From Bimastos eiseni (lineage: Eukaryota; Annelida; Clitellata; Crassiclitellata; Lumbricidae): a stretch of DNA of 64,000 bases. The notes under the pieces were generated by a model, which searched no databases, was not told the DNA's origin, and worked only from the letters and a program-made list of their open reading frames with translations. Every line of letters begins with the position of its first letter. The first letter of the stretch is position 1. Shown here piece after piece: positions 46,199-58,141 of this stretch. A program made the position numbers and the translations under genes. The stretch covers positions 4,393,705 to 4,457,704 of the forward strand of contig OY365808.1 in the NCBI GenBank assembly GCA_959347315.1, given 5' to 3'.

Positions 46199-47217
46199 GT
46201 TAGTTCGCTAGTTCTGTTTCTGGTCTTTTTAAAGATATTCTTGTCCCATCATCAATCCTGACTGTTTAAGTACAATTTCATTTAGTAAAGGTTGTAATTG
46301 TTTGAGTCTTTATCTCTTTTTATTAAATTTATGTCTTCTCTATAATGGCCTAATAATAATAATGATATTGATGACAATAATTATTATAATAACAATAATA
46401 GCAATAATAGTAGTAGTAATGTTAATACAAACAGCAGCAGCAACAGTTACAGTAATAATAAAGTGCTTATATTGATAGTATTACCTATGTTATCGGTATA
46501 AACCCTACTAATGAATTTCACAGTTTGCTGTTGAGATGAATTATTACATGGTTCATTGACATTGCACTACAGGCAGCAGACCCAATACAATTTTCCTCAT
46601 CTTATGGCACCATTGCAGTGCTTTTGTGAAGATTATATAAATGCATAAATGGTTCAAAACTACTTCTATGTCACTAGGCCTTGGGGTGGATAGCTTGAAT
46701 TGGGTAGGCCTGCTGTGTGTTTGTGTATTTGTATTCAGAATGAATGAATGGATTCATTGATTGATTTGTTTGTTGATTGTCTGATCCAAGCGTTCACTCA
46801 TTAATTGGTCAAGGGATAAAATGAATGCACGTTTGATTGGCTGGTTGTTAATCAACATGACATAATGTCTAAATATAGCTGTCCTTATGTATTTTGTATT
46901 CTGTGAATTACGTATGTTACTTCAGTGAATCAGATGACGATGAAGAGGGAAAGAACGACGATTCTGGTGATGAGGAGGGGGTTCCAAAGTCACTGTCTGG
47001 GAAGGAAAATAATCAAAAGGGTGAGCACACTGATAGAACATCCGTAACCCTTCTGCCCCCAGACAAGCTCCTAAAGAAAACGAAGAAGAAAGCGATCAGA
47101 TACATGGAATTGAAAAAGGTGATTTCTCATGTGTTATTGGATATTTCATACTTTCATACTTCTTCTATGTTCTGTAAATTTCTATGCTTTTGATAATAAT
47201 ATATATATGTATGTATG

Positions 47218-47284
<67 letters not shown>

Positions 47285-48488
47285 ATGGTTTTGTACATGT
47301 AGTTTGTTTACAGATGTTTGATTAGTGAATATACTTACTTACTTACTATTAAAATAAAAAGAGGAAACAAATGTTTATCTTTTGCTTTTGCTAAAAACTG
47401 CCAAGTACTGGTTTAGGAAGATTATCACTGAACCAATCTATGAAGTGCAATATCATTGTGCAGTTGCATTGTATTGTATGAGTTAATGCAAATCAGTAAT
47501 CATAATCTTCAAACGTTTAAAGGTCCACTTGAAGGATAAAACACAGGGCACCGACTTATTCAGTGTGTTCGTGTGGCATGGAAAGAAATAGGGTGTGCCC
47601 GGTTCCAAATCCACGCACCGTAAAAGTGCATTAGAAATTCATGATGTTTATTATTATTCATTGAATCTTTGATGTTTTCTGTTTCAGTCGGATAGGGTGA
47701 TTCGCGAGCTAGTGCGCTGTACGGCTCTGGTCCAAATCGTTCATGGAGATAAACACTGGAAGCTTGCAGAGTCTCATGTTAAGTTAGCCACAGCATATCT
47801 GGACTTAAAAGGTTGGATTTTTACTCTATGGTTATGTTTACGTTGGTTTAGTGGTCTTTAATTTTCTGCAGGGAAACACAGGAGTTCCATAGCATGAGGT
47901 AGTTGCCAATTGGTTATAGAGGGGATTGGCTGGTAATGTGGCGAAAATTGATTCGATCTTTATCTGAAATAATAATAATAATCTTCGTTTAGTTTAAAAC
48001 TGACAAACCGCAGTATGATTACAAGAACAGTATGAACGATTGATGACGAGTTATTACAGGAGTCGAATTTAACCCTTGGCAGCCACGCAGGGCGCCCATT
48101 ATGCTATACATCTCATTTTTAACAAATGCCGCCGCTGCCTAGCAAAAGAAGGAAAGAAGTCAACCTTAGGGATACAGGTCTCGAACTCGGTGCCTCAGTG
48201 CTGCGTCCCAGTGTGTTCACCACTACTCTATGGCCCCTTATGGCTGCTAGTACTGGTCCATGTGGATGTAGGACATGATGGACACCTTTCATATCTACTG
48301 TAGAGTGGATCGAATAAGAATCTCCAGATTCCATAAATTCTCATCTGCTTCTGTTTTGACAGATCAGACAATGGTTAAAATTTACTTACGTTATGACTTG
48401 CCATCATCCGTTCATGCTGTACTTATAATCATACTGTGGCTGTGTCAGTTTGAAATCAATCAACGAATATTATTATTATATTTATAGT

Positions 48489-48519
<31 letters not shown>

Positions 48520-49904
48520 AGAAGCAGCAGTGGCAGCATCTATTGCTCTGTAGGGACCTGATCATGTCCACTCACAATTGTTCAGTACTTATATTTAATA
48601 TGCATTGTCATTAGACAGTGCTGCCTAATTAATGTATAATAATTCTACAAGTTTATGGTTAGCAATTTGCATTCGACCGGAATGGATTTTGCATGTTGGT
48701 GCAAGGTGATTAATAATGATAATTAATAATGAGTATTAATAATGAATAATAGTAATTAATAATATTAATAATAATTATAAATAGTAATAATGAATTATGA
48801 TAACGTGTAATAATAATAATAATTAGTAATGATTAACCAGAATAATTTATGCTAATGATTAATAATTATAATTACTGATAATTATTTGATGGCCTAATGT
48901 GAAACAAGAATTGAATATTGTGGTCCATTGTAGAAATGCATTTGAAATCCTTTCGGTTTTCTGGCTCTTCTGTTACAAGGTTATACGGCTCAGGCAATCT
49001 ACCATGTTGACCTAGCGGAAAGCACCATAAAGAATCATTTGCAGCCAAGCAACCATGAAGCAGATAGCGAGCGAATCTACGCTATGTTTGTAGAAATGTA
49101 CCACACTCTTGGTCGTGCGTGTATGGCCGAAAGGAAATATCCTTTGTGGTAGATGGAATGGAGTTCAGTATGAAATTTATGTAGGATTAATAATGTTTTT
49201 AAAGGATATGTTACTTATGTTATATTCAATGTCACTTAAGTACGTTATAAAGCCACTGGTGCAATTTAATATATTTTAATTCAGTTTTACATTTTCAGTT
49301 TTTGTTGATTAGGCAACTTATGTCATATGCTGGTGTGTTGTTCATCATTTGGTGGACCCTGTGGAGTGATGATAGCATTTCTCTCAGGTTACCAGATTTA
49401 TGTGGGCTCTTGTTATTGTTCCAAATGTGGGTGCAATGATGTGTTTGTAAGTGTGAGATTGTTAGCAATGAGCCATTACACTGTTCCTGTGTTACATGAG
49501 ACTCAAGTTGTCTTTGGGTTATATCGATTTTTAACCGCTTGAATCTATTCTATGTGGATTTGTCGAATGTAGTTCGTAGTTAAATCAAAATTTTAAGTTT
49601 CCAGATATGCTTGAGCAGCATGATGTACTTAAAATGAGATTGTCCTTAGACTGGCCAAAGAGTTCCACACCCAGTGGCATTTTGTGTACAGATTGCCCCT
49701 CATTGATTCAAAGGACTGAAGGCATGTCCCTCATTGATTCAAAGGACTGAAGGCATGTCCCTCATTGATTCAAAGAAGTGAAGATATGTCCCTCATTGGG
49801 ACATATCTATACATATCTATACTATACATGACTGAAGTCATGTATAGTAACATATAGTAAATGAACAGTCATAACCATCATCTACTTCATCATCAGTTTC
49901 TGAC

Positions 49905-49954
<50 letters not shown>

Positions 49955-52900
49955 ATTATATATATTCATCACTGATCTTTGTGGTTGCTTTGTAGAATAG
50001 TGTGCTATATTGTAATTATAGATAACAATATTCCTCTCCCATTATGACTATTCAGACTTAATCAGATGTTTGAGAAGTTTCCTAAGATCGTTTCCGTCTC
50101 TCATGATGATCTCACTGTGAAAAGCACTTTGGGAAAAGAAAACTCTTAAGAATATGAGCAGAAACAGAAGCACCCATAGTTAAAATAAAACAGCGAGTTG
50201 GAAAAGGAATATCATTCCAAAGGATAGGGTGTTCGCTGGCAAGTAGCAATGCGATGTAGTAAGTTCTGTCATGCAGGTAATAGACAAAACATCAATTAGT
50301 CATGTGTCAACTATTTTGCAATCAGTCCATGTTCAGAGGATTAGTGCAGTTCAAGTCCGGTCACGCCATCATTTATGTTGTCTATCATTGTCTTCGTCTT
50401 TCTTACGTCACTTTCCTTCAAGTCTTGCATCTGAATGCAGTGTGCAGGATTTGGCGAACTAACATTTTTTATTACCGTTGAGTTAGCGCCTTGCATTGCA
50501 TTCAAATTTGGTAATGCAATTGCACTTCCTAGAGCTAATCTAATGTATAAACACTGTCTGCAGGGGCTGTATATTATTGTAATGTGACGATTATAGTGCA
50601 ACTTATTGGAAAGAAATGTGTGTCGTTAATGTTTCTTTGACCGTGATCTTTAAGCTGCCAGAGGCAGAGGCTGCCTTGGTAAAAGCAGATAAGATGTTTG
50701 AGAAGTTTTCTAAGATCGTTTCCGTTTCTCACGATGATATTGAAGATTGGGACATCAAGCTTAGTTTAGCCATGGCCAGGTACACTCTGAACTCTTTTCA
50801 AAGCTGCTCTAAGTGGGACTATCTATATATTGAATAAAAATTTACAATGTTACAGCATAGCATATGTATTTTTTTTATGTTCTGGGCCTTTTGACCCAGT
50901 GAGGAGCTGGAAAAGACTGGTGTAGTGGAGACTCAGCATAAAAAATTTTCAATAACAGACTGTGCTATAGCAGAGTACCAGTAGCATAGCATTACCAGAT
51001 ATGGACCCCTAGTGTTGTTGGATTTAAAAAATTATAACTTATTATAACATGATTTTGTTTTTCAGTTGACTGTTACAATGGCTTCTAGTTTATTAAGTTT
51101 TGAGCATGTGCGCCTTGACTATTGAATCAAAATGAATGGTTTACATTAACCCTTTAACGACCAGTGCTTAGTAAAACATAAGGCATATTTAATAGCGCTG
51201 GTCGTTAGAGGGTTAAGTCTCTGAGCCTAGTGCAGCAGAAGTTGTGTACTTTTACTAATCTTGTCCATATTTCCAAAGCATTATTATACATTGTAATAAA
51301 TAAATTTTGATCTTCTATGATATGTTCATCTCTCAATGTAAAATGTAGAGCGCTGGGATTAGTTTGAATATGGTTAGGAATGGAATGTTCATGACTCAAA
51401 TTCTTGCAGAAATTTTGTCAATGCAAAACTAGCCACTGAGAGAAAATGGGGTAAACGTTCTTGCTTTATTCAACCAGTACTTGTTGGGGGGGGGCTTCAT
51501 GTTGGGTTAAAGTTGGTCTAAAAGCTTCTTAAAGATGCGAAAGTCATCAAAGGGAAACTATTTTTAGCACGTGGGAAATTTAACTGATCAGAATTAGTTC
51601 TTTGCAGGTTAGCTTACAAACAGAAGAAGCAGGCAGTTGCTGCAATGCACTTTGAGAAGGCGATGAAGCTGACGATTTCACAGAGGGGAGAAGATTGCTC
51701 AGATCTTATCAACATCTACCAAAGTTTAGGAAAGGTGCTTTTAATTATCATTTCAATACTTAATGTCATGGCATAGTTTTATGTATGTATGTTTTTTCAT
51801 TTCATTTTTAAAGTTTATTTGGGAATCCAAAGTACAATATACAAGACCATTTGATGAAAGAATTAATTGTCAATTGCAGGGAAGACCTAATTAAGGATTG
51901 AGGGGTCTTCCAAGTTATATATATATACACCGTGTCTCAAAATAAACTGTGCAAAATTGTTTCTGTCAGAACTTCGTCAAATTTCTACCAATTTTAATAA
52001 ATTTTGGTGAGTAGATGGCAAAATGGCCAGTTTACCACCTACCCACCAAAAGTTATTAAAATTGGTGAAAATTTGAAGAAGTTCTGACAGAAACAATTTT
52101 GCACAGTTTATTTTGAGACACGGTGTACGTGTATTGATTCATTTGTTACAACGATTTGTATATATATATATATATATGTATGTATATATAAATGTATGTA
52201 CATGTATGTATGTATAATTTATGTATGTTTATATGTATCAGATCATTTGTATAGCACCCTTTAAGTAATGCACAAGTGCACTCCGGCACGGAATCACCAA
52301 GCAATTGTGCATAAAGTCGAGCAGATGGCGTTTCCTGAACTGCTAAAATTGCTAGTGGTCGTATGTGTCCGGTAGCAGATTGATCCACAGAGACATGTAT
52401 ATGCAATGCTCTGAGCTAGCCTTGACATTTGGCCATTGCCCCTTTCCCTGCCCTCCATCCGAGGACGCACAATTGGACCAGACGTTGGAGGGCTATATAT
52501 GGTCACTGATATGTGGACGATGTACAGCTTGGAGACAAACCACAAGAACAGATCTATGGTAAATGGGTCTCAATGAAGTCTATAAACAAATGTGATCTTC
52601 CAACCAGTTAAGTTAAACAATTTTTTTTAAATTTCTGGTAGGATTTACATAATTTCAATTGTCCTTTGGTTTGAGTTTCAATGAGAAAATATTTTCTTAT
52701 TTGAGGTGTGTATCTTTAAATGTGCCATACTTCTAGTATTCAGCCATGACTGAAATTTTCTAGGTTGAGCAAAGTAAAGGAGAGCATTCTGACCACACGA
52801 AAGCAACAGAATTTTATCTGAAAGCACATTCTGTAGCAACTACCAGGTACGTTCTGGACATTTTCAGTTAAGTAGTTGGTTGATGCAACATTTACCTGGT

Positions 52901-54004
52901 AATTTACTCAGAAGTTTCAGTGGATATTGGAAAAGATACATTTTCCTGTATGTATTGAATCAGTATGATTATTTTCTGTATATATTGAAATAGTATATTC
53001 TCCTGTATTTATGTATGTATTTCCTTTCACATTAAAGAGAGTATATTTTTCTTTTTAAGACTAGAATTTTCCTTCTCTCTGGAAATCACTTGTTTATTCC
53101 TTATCCGTCCTTTCCTTCCCTTTCCCTGTCTATTCATTCCACTACCTGTTCTTGTTGTGCTAACTTGCAGCGTTCATCCAAGCAACATGATTTATATAAC
53201 GTGTTAAGCAGCATTATTAATAGAAGTGATTCCAATTAAATGTTTTACTACACATAACTACCCTTTGCATTCACATAATAATAAAAATAATAATAATAAA
53301 GCCATAGCCATTCCAGATGTTATTAACTGTCTACCAAAAATGTTTTTCCTATTACTATGACTTAAAAGCTTCTATGGCGCCGCCATACTAATGCACAGGG
53401 TATCAACCGATGGCGTACCAAAACAAATCTGAAGTAAGGTCAAATCCAAAAGCTCAGTCCTAAGAGACAGAAAGTTATTAAAATTACCTAAGGTGAAACT
53501 AATAATAATAATAAAATAATAAGACGATTAAGATTAAAATATTAAATAAATTATTATATACAAATAATTATAATAATTATCATCTCCGACCTTCTATGGC
53601 AGCACTATAGCATCCATGGTCAATACAATACAATACTGTCTTTAACATTGCTCTTCTCCCAAAATTCAGAAGTGCAACCGACCAAACAATGTGGAAACGA
53701 AGACTATGCCTTTGAGAAGATCCCTTGAACATATTTTCAGTTGTTTCTTTGTGTGAAAAGCATACTTTGTTAAATTAACATTGATCGATTGAGATTCTTT
53801 GTGATACCTTTTGTGTTGCGATTATTTAGATATGCGGAAGGGTCACTGGAAGTTGCCGACACATCACTTGCTTTGGCCCAGGCCTACACAAAAGCCAACG
53901 ATCCATACGCAGATAGTGAGTCCAACGTTTCACTCTGTATTTCTTGACTCAGGTGTCTATAGGCTCAATAATGTTTAATATTAATAATAATAAAAATGTT
54001 TCAT

Positions 54005-54080
<76 letters not shown>

Positions 54081-57000
54081 TCTTGGTTCACTCTGTAGGT
54101 CTATCTGGCAGTCTCTCATCCTCTTTCACTTTTCTCAAAATCTGCTACTTTTTGTGGGGCCTTGCACACATGCAAGAAAAATGAAGACTGTCCAGCGACC
54201 AGGTATCTGATAAAATAGGGACAGAAACTGGACCAATACTTGGATTGGTGAAGGTATACAGTAAACATATTTTTTTAATTGTAAACACTTGCTTTTCCTG
54301 TAGCTTAAAACATATTGCTAGAAAGTTGCATTAGCGTAACGAACAAGGCAGTGACCAGTGGATCAGAAATCGGGCTTGACATTAGAGTCTCATAAAAATT
54401 TCAGATTCGGCAGAGAGATACTTTGGTGACAGTCTTTCGGTGTACCAGATGAACTGTGGTCTGAGTCATGAGAAGACTCTCGCAGTTCAGGATGAAATGG
54501 CTCACCTCCTCATTCGCACAGATCGACTGGAGGTGAATCATTTTTTTTCAAATAACTAAAATAATTTGACTCTTTAATATGATTGGTCTTAATTTCAATT
54601 TCTTAGGAATTTTCTAATTCACCTTTTACTCGCTATGATTTTTTCAGCAGCGCAGTTTTAATAAAACAAATAAGTGGCAATGAACAAAAAGTGTGAATGC
54701 AATGATAATAGCCTAGTCCAGATAATGTAATGTAATCAAGCATTTATATAGAGCCTAAATATGTATATCAGTTGTAACTCTTTAGATTGTTAGCCACTGC
54801 AAGCTCTTGCTGTTTTTAATTTTAAGCATTAAGAAATATTTTTTTCCTTTATTCAACTCACACTGACAAATTGAAATATAATTACATAATATAGGATTAA
54901 CAGACATAGTAGTAACAGGTGATTAAAAGTTTAGGATGAGTCGAATTTAATTGTAAGACAGCCTGCATGGCACCATCTGTACTACTAATCATTTACCGAT
55001 GCCACCTAGGAAATGGAACGATTCATCAACCCTATGGGACTAGTGGGTATTGAACCCAACGTCCTTCTCATCTTCGTTCCAGCTTGTTGCCATTTAGCCA
55101 TTGCCCTGCCCCAATTCTCTACAGTTAATTACTCACATGGCATAATTAATTCTCTTGTTCCTTGTGAAATTTCTAATGCTTTGTTAAACAAATTTCATTT
55201 CTAGGTTCACTAAATGGTTTAAGGTTATGAGAATTTAACCAGGTAATGACGAGCATGCACTAAAAGTGACAGGGAGGTCAATGCAGTTCCTCAGTAAACT
55301 AATGACTAAATGACTGGCTTCTCTCCATCGGCTTCTGGCTCATTAAAGACATTTCTAATCCTTGGGTTTCAGTGCTGAGAGTACCTCAGAACGTCTGTTT
55401 TGTGAGAGGTGCTATCTACATCTAAAGATATGTTATGATAAAAGAATAAAAACACGTCAACGGCCTAAACTATGTGGACCTGGTATTTTATCTTCTCAAC
55501 AGCTTCTCACTATTTGTACTTTAGGAAGGAGTTTCTTTGCTTCAGTCGACAATCTCAGCAAAGCAAGAGCGTTACGGTGATTTTTCACCCGAAGTCGCGG
55601 ATACATGGAAAACAATTGGTTCCTGTCATCTTTCGAATGGAGATGTCGACAGAGCCTTACGTGCTATGAAGAAGGTACCAGAACCAGATGTATACCATGT
55701 CACTGGTTTAACGGTTTATTATGCATTGCAATAAAATATACAAAATACAATCTCTTGTGTAACTATGTTAATCTTTGGCACATAATTATTACAAATGGGA
55801 TTAGCAATTGGTTGATAAAGTATATGCTTGCTTTCTTACTTTGGAAGTCGAGTGGTCAGTCTTAACAAGTGTGTGTTAAATCTGTACTCAATAAAGAGTG
55901 GCGAGACTAGAACTAGGTAACTCCACTATTGTTTCTAATTAGCAGTGCCTGTCCCAAGTTTGGATAAAGAAGGAGGGCGACGCTAATGATCTTTGTTATC
56001 ACACAGTGTTGGTAACCTAAAACCACTACTACTTGAGCATGGTGAATTGGTTCAAGGAGTTTGAGTTTTGCCATTACTAGAAAATTTTTGGAAGAGCCTA
56101 CTGTCTGGCATCCACAACCATTGGGTCTCAATCTATTTAGGAAAGGAGAGGGTTAAAACTACAGTGTTCCATCTGTCATTAATTGAATCATGAGGACCTG
56201 TCTAACGAGGGACTTGAAACTAAATTCCGAATATAAATTTTTTTAAATAAATTATGGCATGTAATCTGGTCCTGTGACTTCTATAGTGCCACCTAGAATC
56301 TCTTGGATGAAACACCTGAGAGGATGGTCTTGAAGGGGCTCTATGTAAATCCTCCTGATAACAGCTGTTGATTAAAGTCGCATCTGATATCTTTATCATC
56401 AAATGAGCGACAGCTTTTGAGATTTTCTTCAACAGCCATGTTCCCGGCTATTAAAAGGCTAGTGATATTTGGTAAACAAAGGTTCAGTTACATACATTTC
56501 CACATAGTTACATATACAATGCAGATATATGCACACATGCCAATGCATACATTCATCTGTACTTACATACAACAATCCATCCTTACGGTGCATACATATA
56601 CCTTCATTCAAGCCATATATAAGCACATGCCTACATATTAAACATGTACATGTAATTCATTCAGCTTCATAATTTCGACTTGTTTGTCTTCAGTGTCTCG
56701 CTGCAGAGGTGGCCGTCTATGGAGATAAGAGTCGAAGGACAAAGGAAACACAGAGGACGGTTGACATGCTTCTGGCGTATGTCGTCGTTTTAGTTTCTTT
56801 TGGACAACTCTTTGTTTAGTACCATCACATAACCAGACTGTCGAATCACTTCACAAACCTAATGTCGCTTAGCGCTTACACTGCAAAGCTGTATCTCCAA
56901 CTTCTTAACGTATTTGACATACACCTGTGAGATCTACCCAGATGTTTCTTTGCCTTTTTCGTTTTAGAGCTCGGAATTTCTCGCTCTTAACGTCTACTAC

Positions 57001-58141
57001 CACTCCATTGCCAAAAGTTTTTTTAAAGATCATTTTTCACAAGTGTTGCTATGATTGATGTGAAAGGCTCTTTCAGGCTCTTTCCATAAACTACGCCCTA
57101 GACTGCACCCGTTTACTCTCCCAGTAAAAGATGACAGAAATTTTATCTCCAGGATTCTTTATAAATTCAAATTTATAGCTCATAATAAATAGTAGGCTTA
57201 ATTGTACTGCCATGACCCTCCCTGCCGATCTAGTCGCGAACTACATACATTCACCTTTTGTAACTTACTGCGGTTTGTCAGTTTGTTTCTCATTAAACGA
57301 AGATATAAACAGGTGCTTTGTTTAACTCTTTGACACGTTTCCCAATCTCTTTTGGCCATGGAACTCTTATGATCGTAAGTGGAACCTCTGTCCAAAACTA
57401 AACATGATCTGTTGTAAGCACAAACGCTTGAGAATGTAGACAATTACAGGTTTAGCCTAGATTAGATTAATATATTAATATTCACAAATATTGATGACAG
57501 AAGTGCATTAAAAGCAACTGGGAACCCTTATAGCTCATAATTGAAGTGTTAAAGTTTATTTCAGTACTTCATTTAATTTGATTTGTTAATGCTAGTTGGG
57601 TCTTTTTTATACTTTATGTGTAGCTTGGATATAGCTTGGATTTTTATTGCAAGATTTGAGTGATGAATGTGTCGTCCAATTTTGTGTGAAGTTGAAGTGA
57701 GTTGTTCTATTGTGGAGGTGGTGAATCCATGGTACACATCACCAAAGTGGTTGCACAACATTTTTTTTACACTTTGCCAATTAAAACACTTACAAGAAAA
57801 ATGATTACATACTGTGCAAATATTATGCAAGGTTATTCTTCAAAATGATTTAGTGGCCCTATTGGCACACACCCTCAGAAAGGATTTCCACTCGATCTAT
57901 TGCATATTTAATATGGTAAATGCTTCTTCATGCAGACCTCTATGCATTTTTATGAGAAATGTATAAATTAACTCTGACCAATTTACTCATTATTTTTGTG
58001 TTTCTGTGTCTCTTTAGAAACCCTGCACTTTCTGGAAAACTGAAGAAATCCAAAGCTGATGAACTGAAAGAAAGACCACGATTTTCATCTGTTGCCAAAA
58101 CGGCTGCACAGCTCGGTGGTTTCAAATCACAAATGTCATAG
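46101..58141 (+). CDS. TTC23: TTC23-like TPR protein (12 coding exons, about 492 aa)
   Basis: Coding exons: 46101-46198, 46926-47118, 47688-47811, 48980-49136, 50654-50779 (or from 50642), 51608-51734, 52764-52846, 53830-53915, 54405-54532, 55525-55674, 56694-56776, 58018-58141. All phases join without a stop. The product has an acidic N-terminus (EDDD, SDDDEE) to about residue 75, then a basic KKTKKKA. Helical TPR-type repeats follow to about residue 440, and the tail is basic. Diagnostic stretches (ELVRC, HWKLAESHVKLA, YHTLGRA, YGDFSPEVA) match TTC23/TTC23L as I recall them. Vertebrate TTC23 is a ciliary protein of the EvC zone linked to Hedgehog signalling, so a ciliary role is inferred. 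Paralogue choice (TTC23 versus TTC23L) is unresolved. Intron 4 looks U12-type. Confidence 0.82.
46926..47118 (+). CDS. TTC23: TTC23-like exon 2
   Basis: Acceptor gttacttcag, donor AAAAAG|gtgatt. Acidic ESDDDEEGKNDDSGDEEG continues exon 1 in frame (TT|T = Phe). The exon ends in the basic segment KKTKKKAIRYMELKK, phase 0. Confidence 0.8.
47180..47285. repeat. (TA)n run in TTC23-like intron 2
   Basis: About 30 TA units at 47222-47281 after a short TATG stretch. A similar TA run lies at 49907-49951 in intron 4. Confidence 0.95.
47688..47811 (+). CDS. TTC23: TTC23-like exon 3
   Basis: Acceptor tctgtttcag, donor AAAAG|gttgga. Encodes SDRVIRELVRCTALVQ and the family-diagnostic HWKLAESHVKLATAYLDLK, the first clear TPR helix pair. 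Phase 1 end. Confidence 0.88.
48055..48245 (-). mobile_element. tRNA-derived SINE, family 1 copy 2 (intron 3)
   Basis: Read on the minus strand: an A-box-like 'tagagtagtggt', a B-box 'gagttcgagacc', then a body with 'aaggttgacttctttcc' and 'gctaggcagcggc', ending 'aaattcgactcc'. The copy at 54935-55110 has the same order of words, and so does the partial at 17305. Confidence 0.65.
48980..49136 (+). CDS. TTC23: TTC23-like exon 4, ending at a U12-type donor
   Basis: Acceptor tctgttacaag. Encodes GYTAQAIYHVDLAEST and YHTLGRACMAER. No GT donor gives a frame that joins exon 5. The sequence AA|ATATCCTTT at 49137-49145 is an exact match to the U12-type AT 5' splice site. Phase 2. Confidence 0.8.
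49695..49798 (+). repeat. 31-bp tandem repeat, about 3.3 copies (intron 4)
   Basis: The unit is CCCTCATTGATTCAAAGGAC followed by TGAAGGCATGT. The first two copies are identical and the third has substitutions. It is followed by short 'tatctatacata' duplications. Confidence 0.9.
50065..50109 (+). pseudogene. Duplicated fragment of TTC23-like exon 5
   Basis: 45 bases match 50695-50739 with three differences (about 93%): ATGTTTGAGAAGTTT(C/T)CTAAG and so on to GATGAT. Two changes are synonymous and one is Ser to Pro. It is preceded by an acceptor-like 'aatcag'. It cannot encode a complete alternative exon as it stands, because the frame stops after 13 further codons. Confidence 0.8.
50654..50779 (+). 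CDS. TTC23: TTC23-like exon 5
   Basis: Encodes LPEAEAALVKADKMFEKF and DWDIKLSLAMAR, donor CCAG|gtacac, phase 2. The start depends on the U12-type intron. An AT-AC model would begin at 50642 and add four residues. A length-conserving AT-AA model begins at 50654. A diverged 45-bp copy of its centre lies upstream at 50065-50109. Confidence 0.75.
51608..51734 (+). CDS. TTC23: TTC23-like exon 6
   Basis: Acceptor ctttgcag, donor GGAAAG|gtgctt. Encodes LAYKQKKQAVAAMHFEKAMK and DLINIYQSLGK, a canonical TPR pattern. Phase 0 end. Confidence 0.88.
51928..52125. mobile_element. Mariner-type foldback MITE (198 bp) in intron 6
   Basis: The two halves are inverted copies of each other over about 88 bases, with only a few mismatches. 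The ends are CACCGTGTCTCAAAATAAAC and its complement. It is flanked by TA on both sides (51926-51927, 52126-52127), the Tc1/mariner target duplication. No transposase. Confidence 0.9.
52764..52846 (+). CDS. TTC23: TTC23-like exon 7
   Basis: Acceptor attttctag, donor ACCAG|gtacgt. Encodes VEQSKGEHSDHTKATEFYLK. Phase 2 end. Confidence 0.85.
53366..53480 (+). repeat. Dispersed repeat, copy B (partner at 6894-7010)
   Basis: Same family and orientation as 6894-7010, lying in intron 7 of the TTC23-like gene. Confidence 0.7.
53830..53915 (+). CDS. TTC23: TTC23-like exon 8
   Basis: Acceptor cgattatttag, donor GATA|gtgagt. Encodes YAEGSLEVADTSLALAQAYT. Phase 1 end. Confidence 0.85.
53998..54083 (+). 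repeat. (TC)n microsatellite in intron 8
   Basis: About 40 TC units with one TG interruption. It gives a spurious Ser/Leu ORF. Confidence 0.95.
54405..54532 (+). CDS. TTC23: TTC23-like exon 9
   Basis: Acceptor aaaatttcag, donor CTGGAG|gtgaat. Encodes AERYFGDSLSVYQMNCG and AVQDEMAHLLIRTDRLE, matching the family's AEQYFQES/IQDEF region as I recall it. Phase 0 end. Confidence 0.88.
54935..55110 (-). mobile_element. tRNA-derived SINE, family 1 copy 3 (intron 9)
   Basis: On the minus strand the B-box 'gggttcaataccc' is followed by 'ccatagggttgatgaatcgttcc...cctaggtggcatcgg' and ends 'aaattcgactcat'. It lines up with 48055-48245. Confidence 0.65.
55525..55674 (+). CDS. TTC23: TTC23-like exon 10
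   Basis: Acceptor tgtactttag, donor AAGAAG|gtacca. Encodes EGVSLLQSTISAKQERYGDF then SPEVADTWKTIGSCHL. YGDFSPEVA is highly conserved in TTC23. Phase 0 end. Confidence 0.9.
55937..56010 (+). repeat. Dispersed repeat, partner of 23936-24000
   Basis: 'agtgcctgtcccaagtttggataaagaa', then 'gagggcgacgctaatgatcttt'. It lies in intron 10 of the TTC23-like gene. Confidence 0.65.
56694..56776 (+). CDS. TTC23: TTC23-like exon 11
   Basis: Acceptor ttgtcttcag, donor CTGGC|gtatgt. Encodes CLAAEVAVYGDKSRRTKETQ, the last repeat helix. Phase 2 end. Confidence 0.87.
58018..58141 (+). CDS. TTC23: TTC23-like exon 12 (last)
   Basis: Acceptor gtctctttag. Encodes NPALSGKLKKSKADELKERP and ends GFKSQMS with TAG at 58139-58141. 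Basic, probably flexible tail. No AATAAA is close by; the first clear one on this strand is near 59587. Confidence 0.85.

Noticed and set aside
49137..49160. Conventional GT donor (TTGTG|gtagat) for exon 4
   Set aside because: It gives a phase that no AG acceptor before exon 5 can satisfy. The U12-type donor fits.
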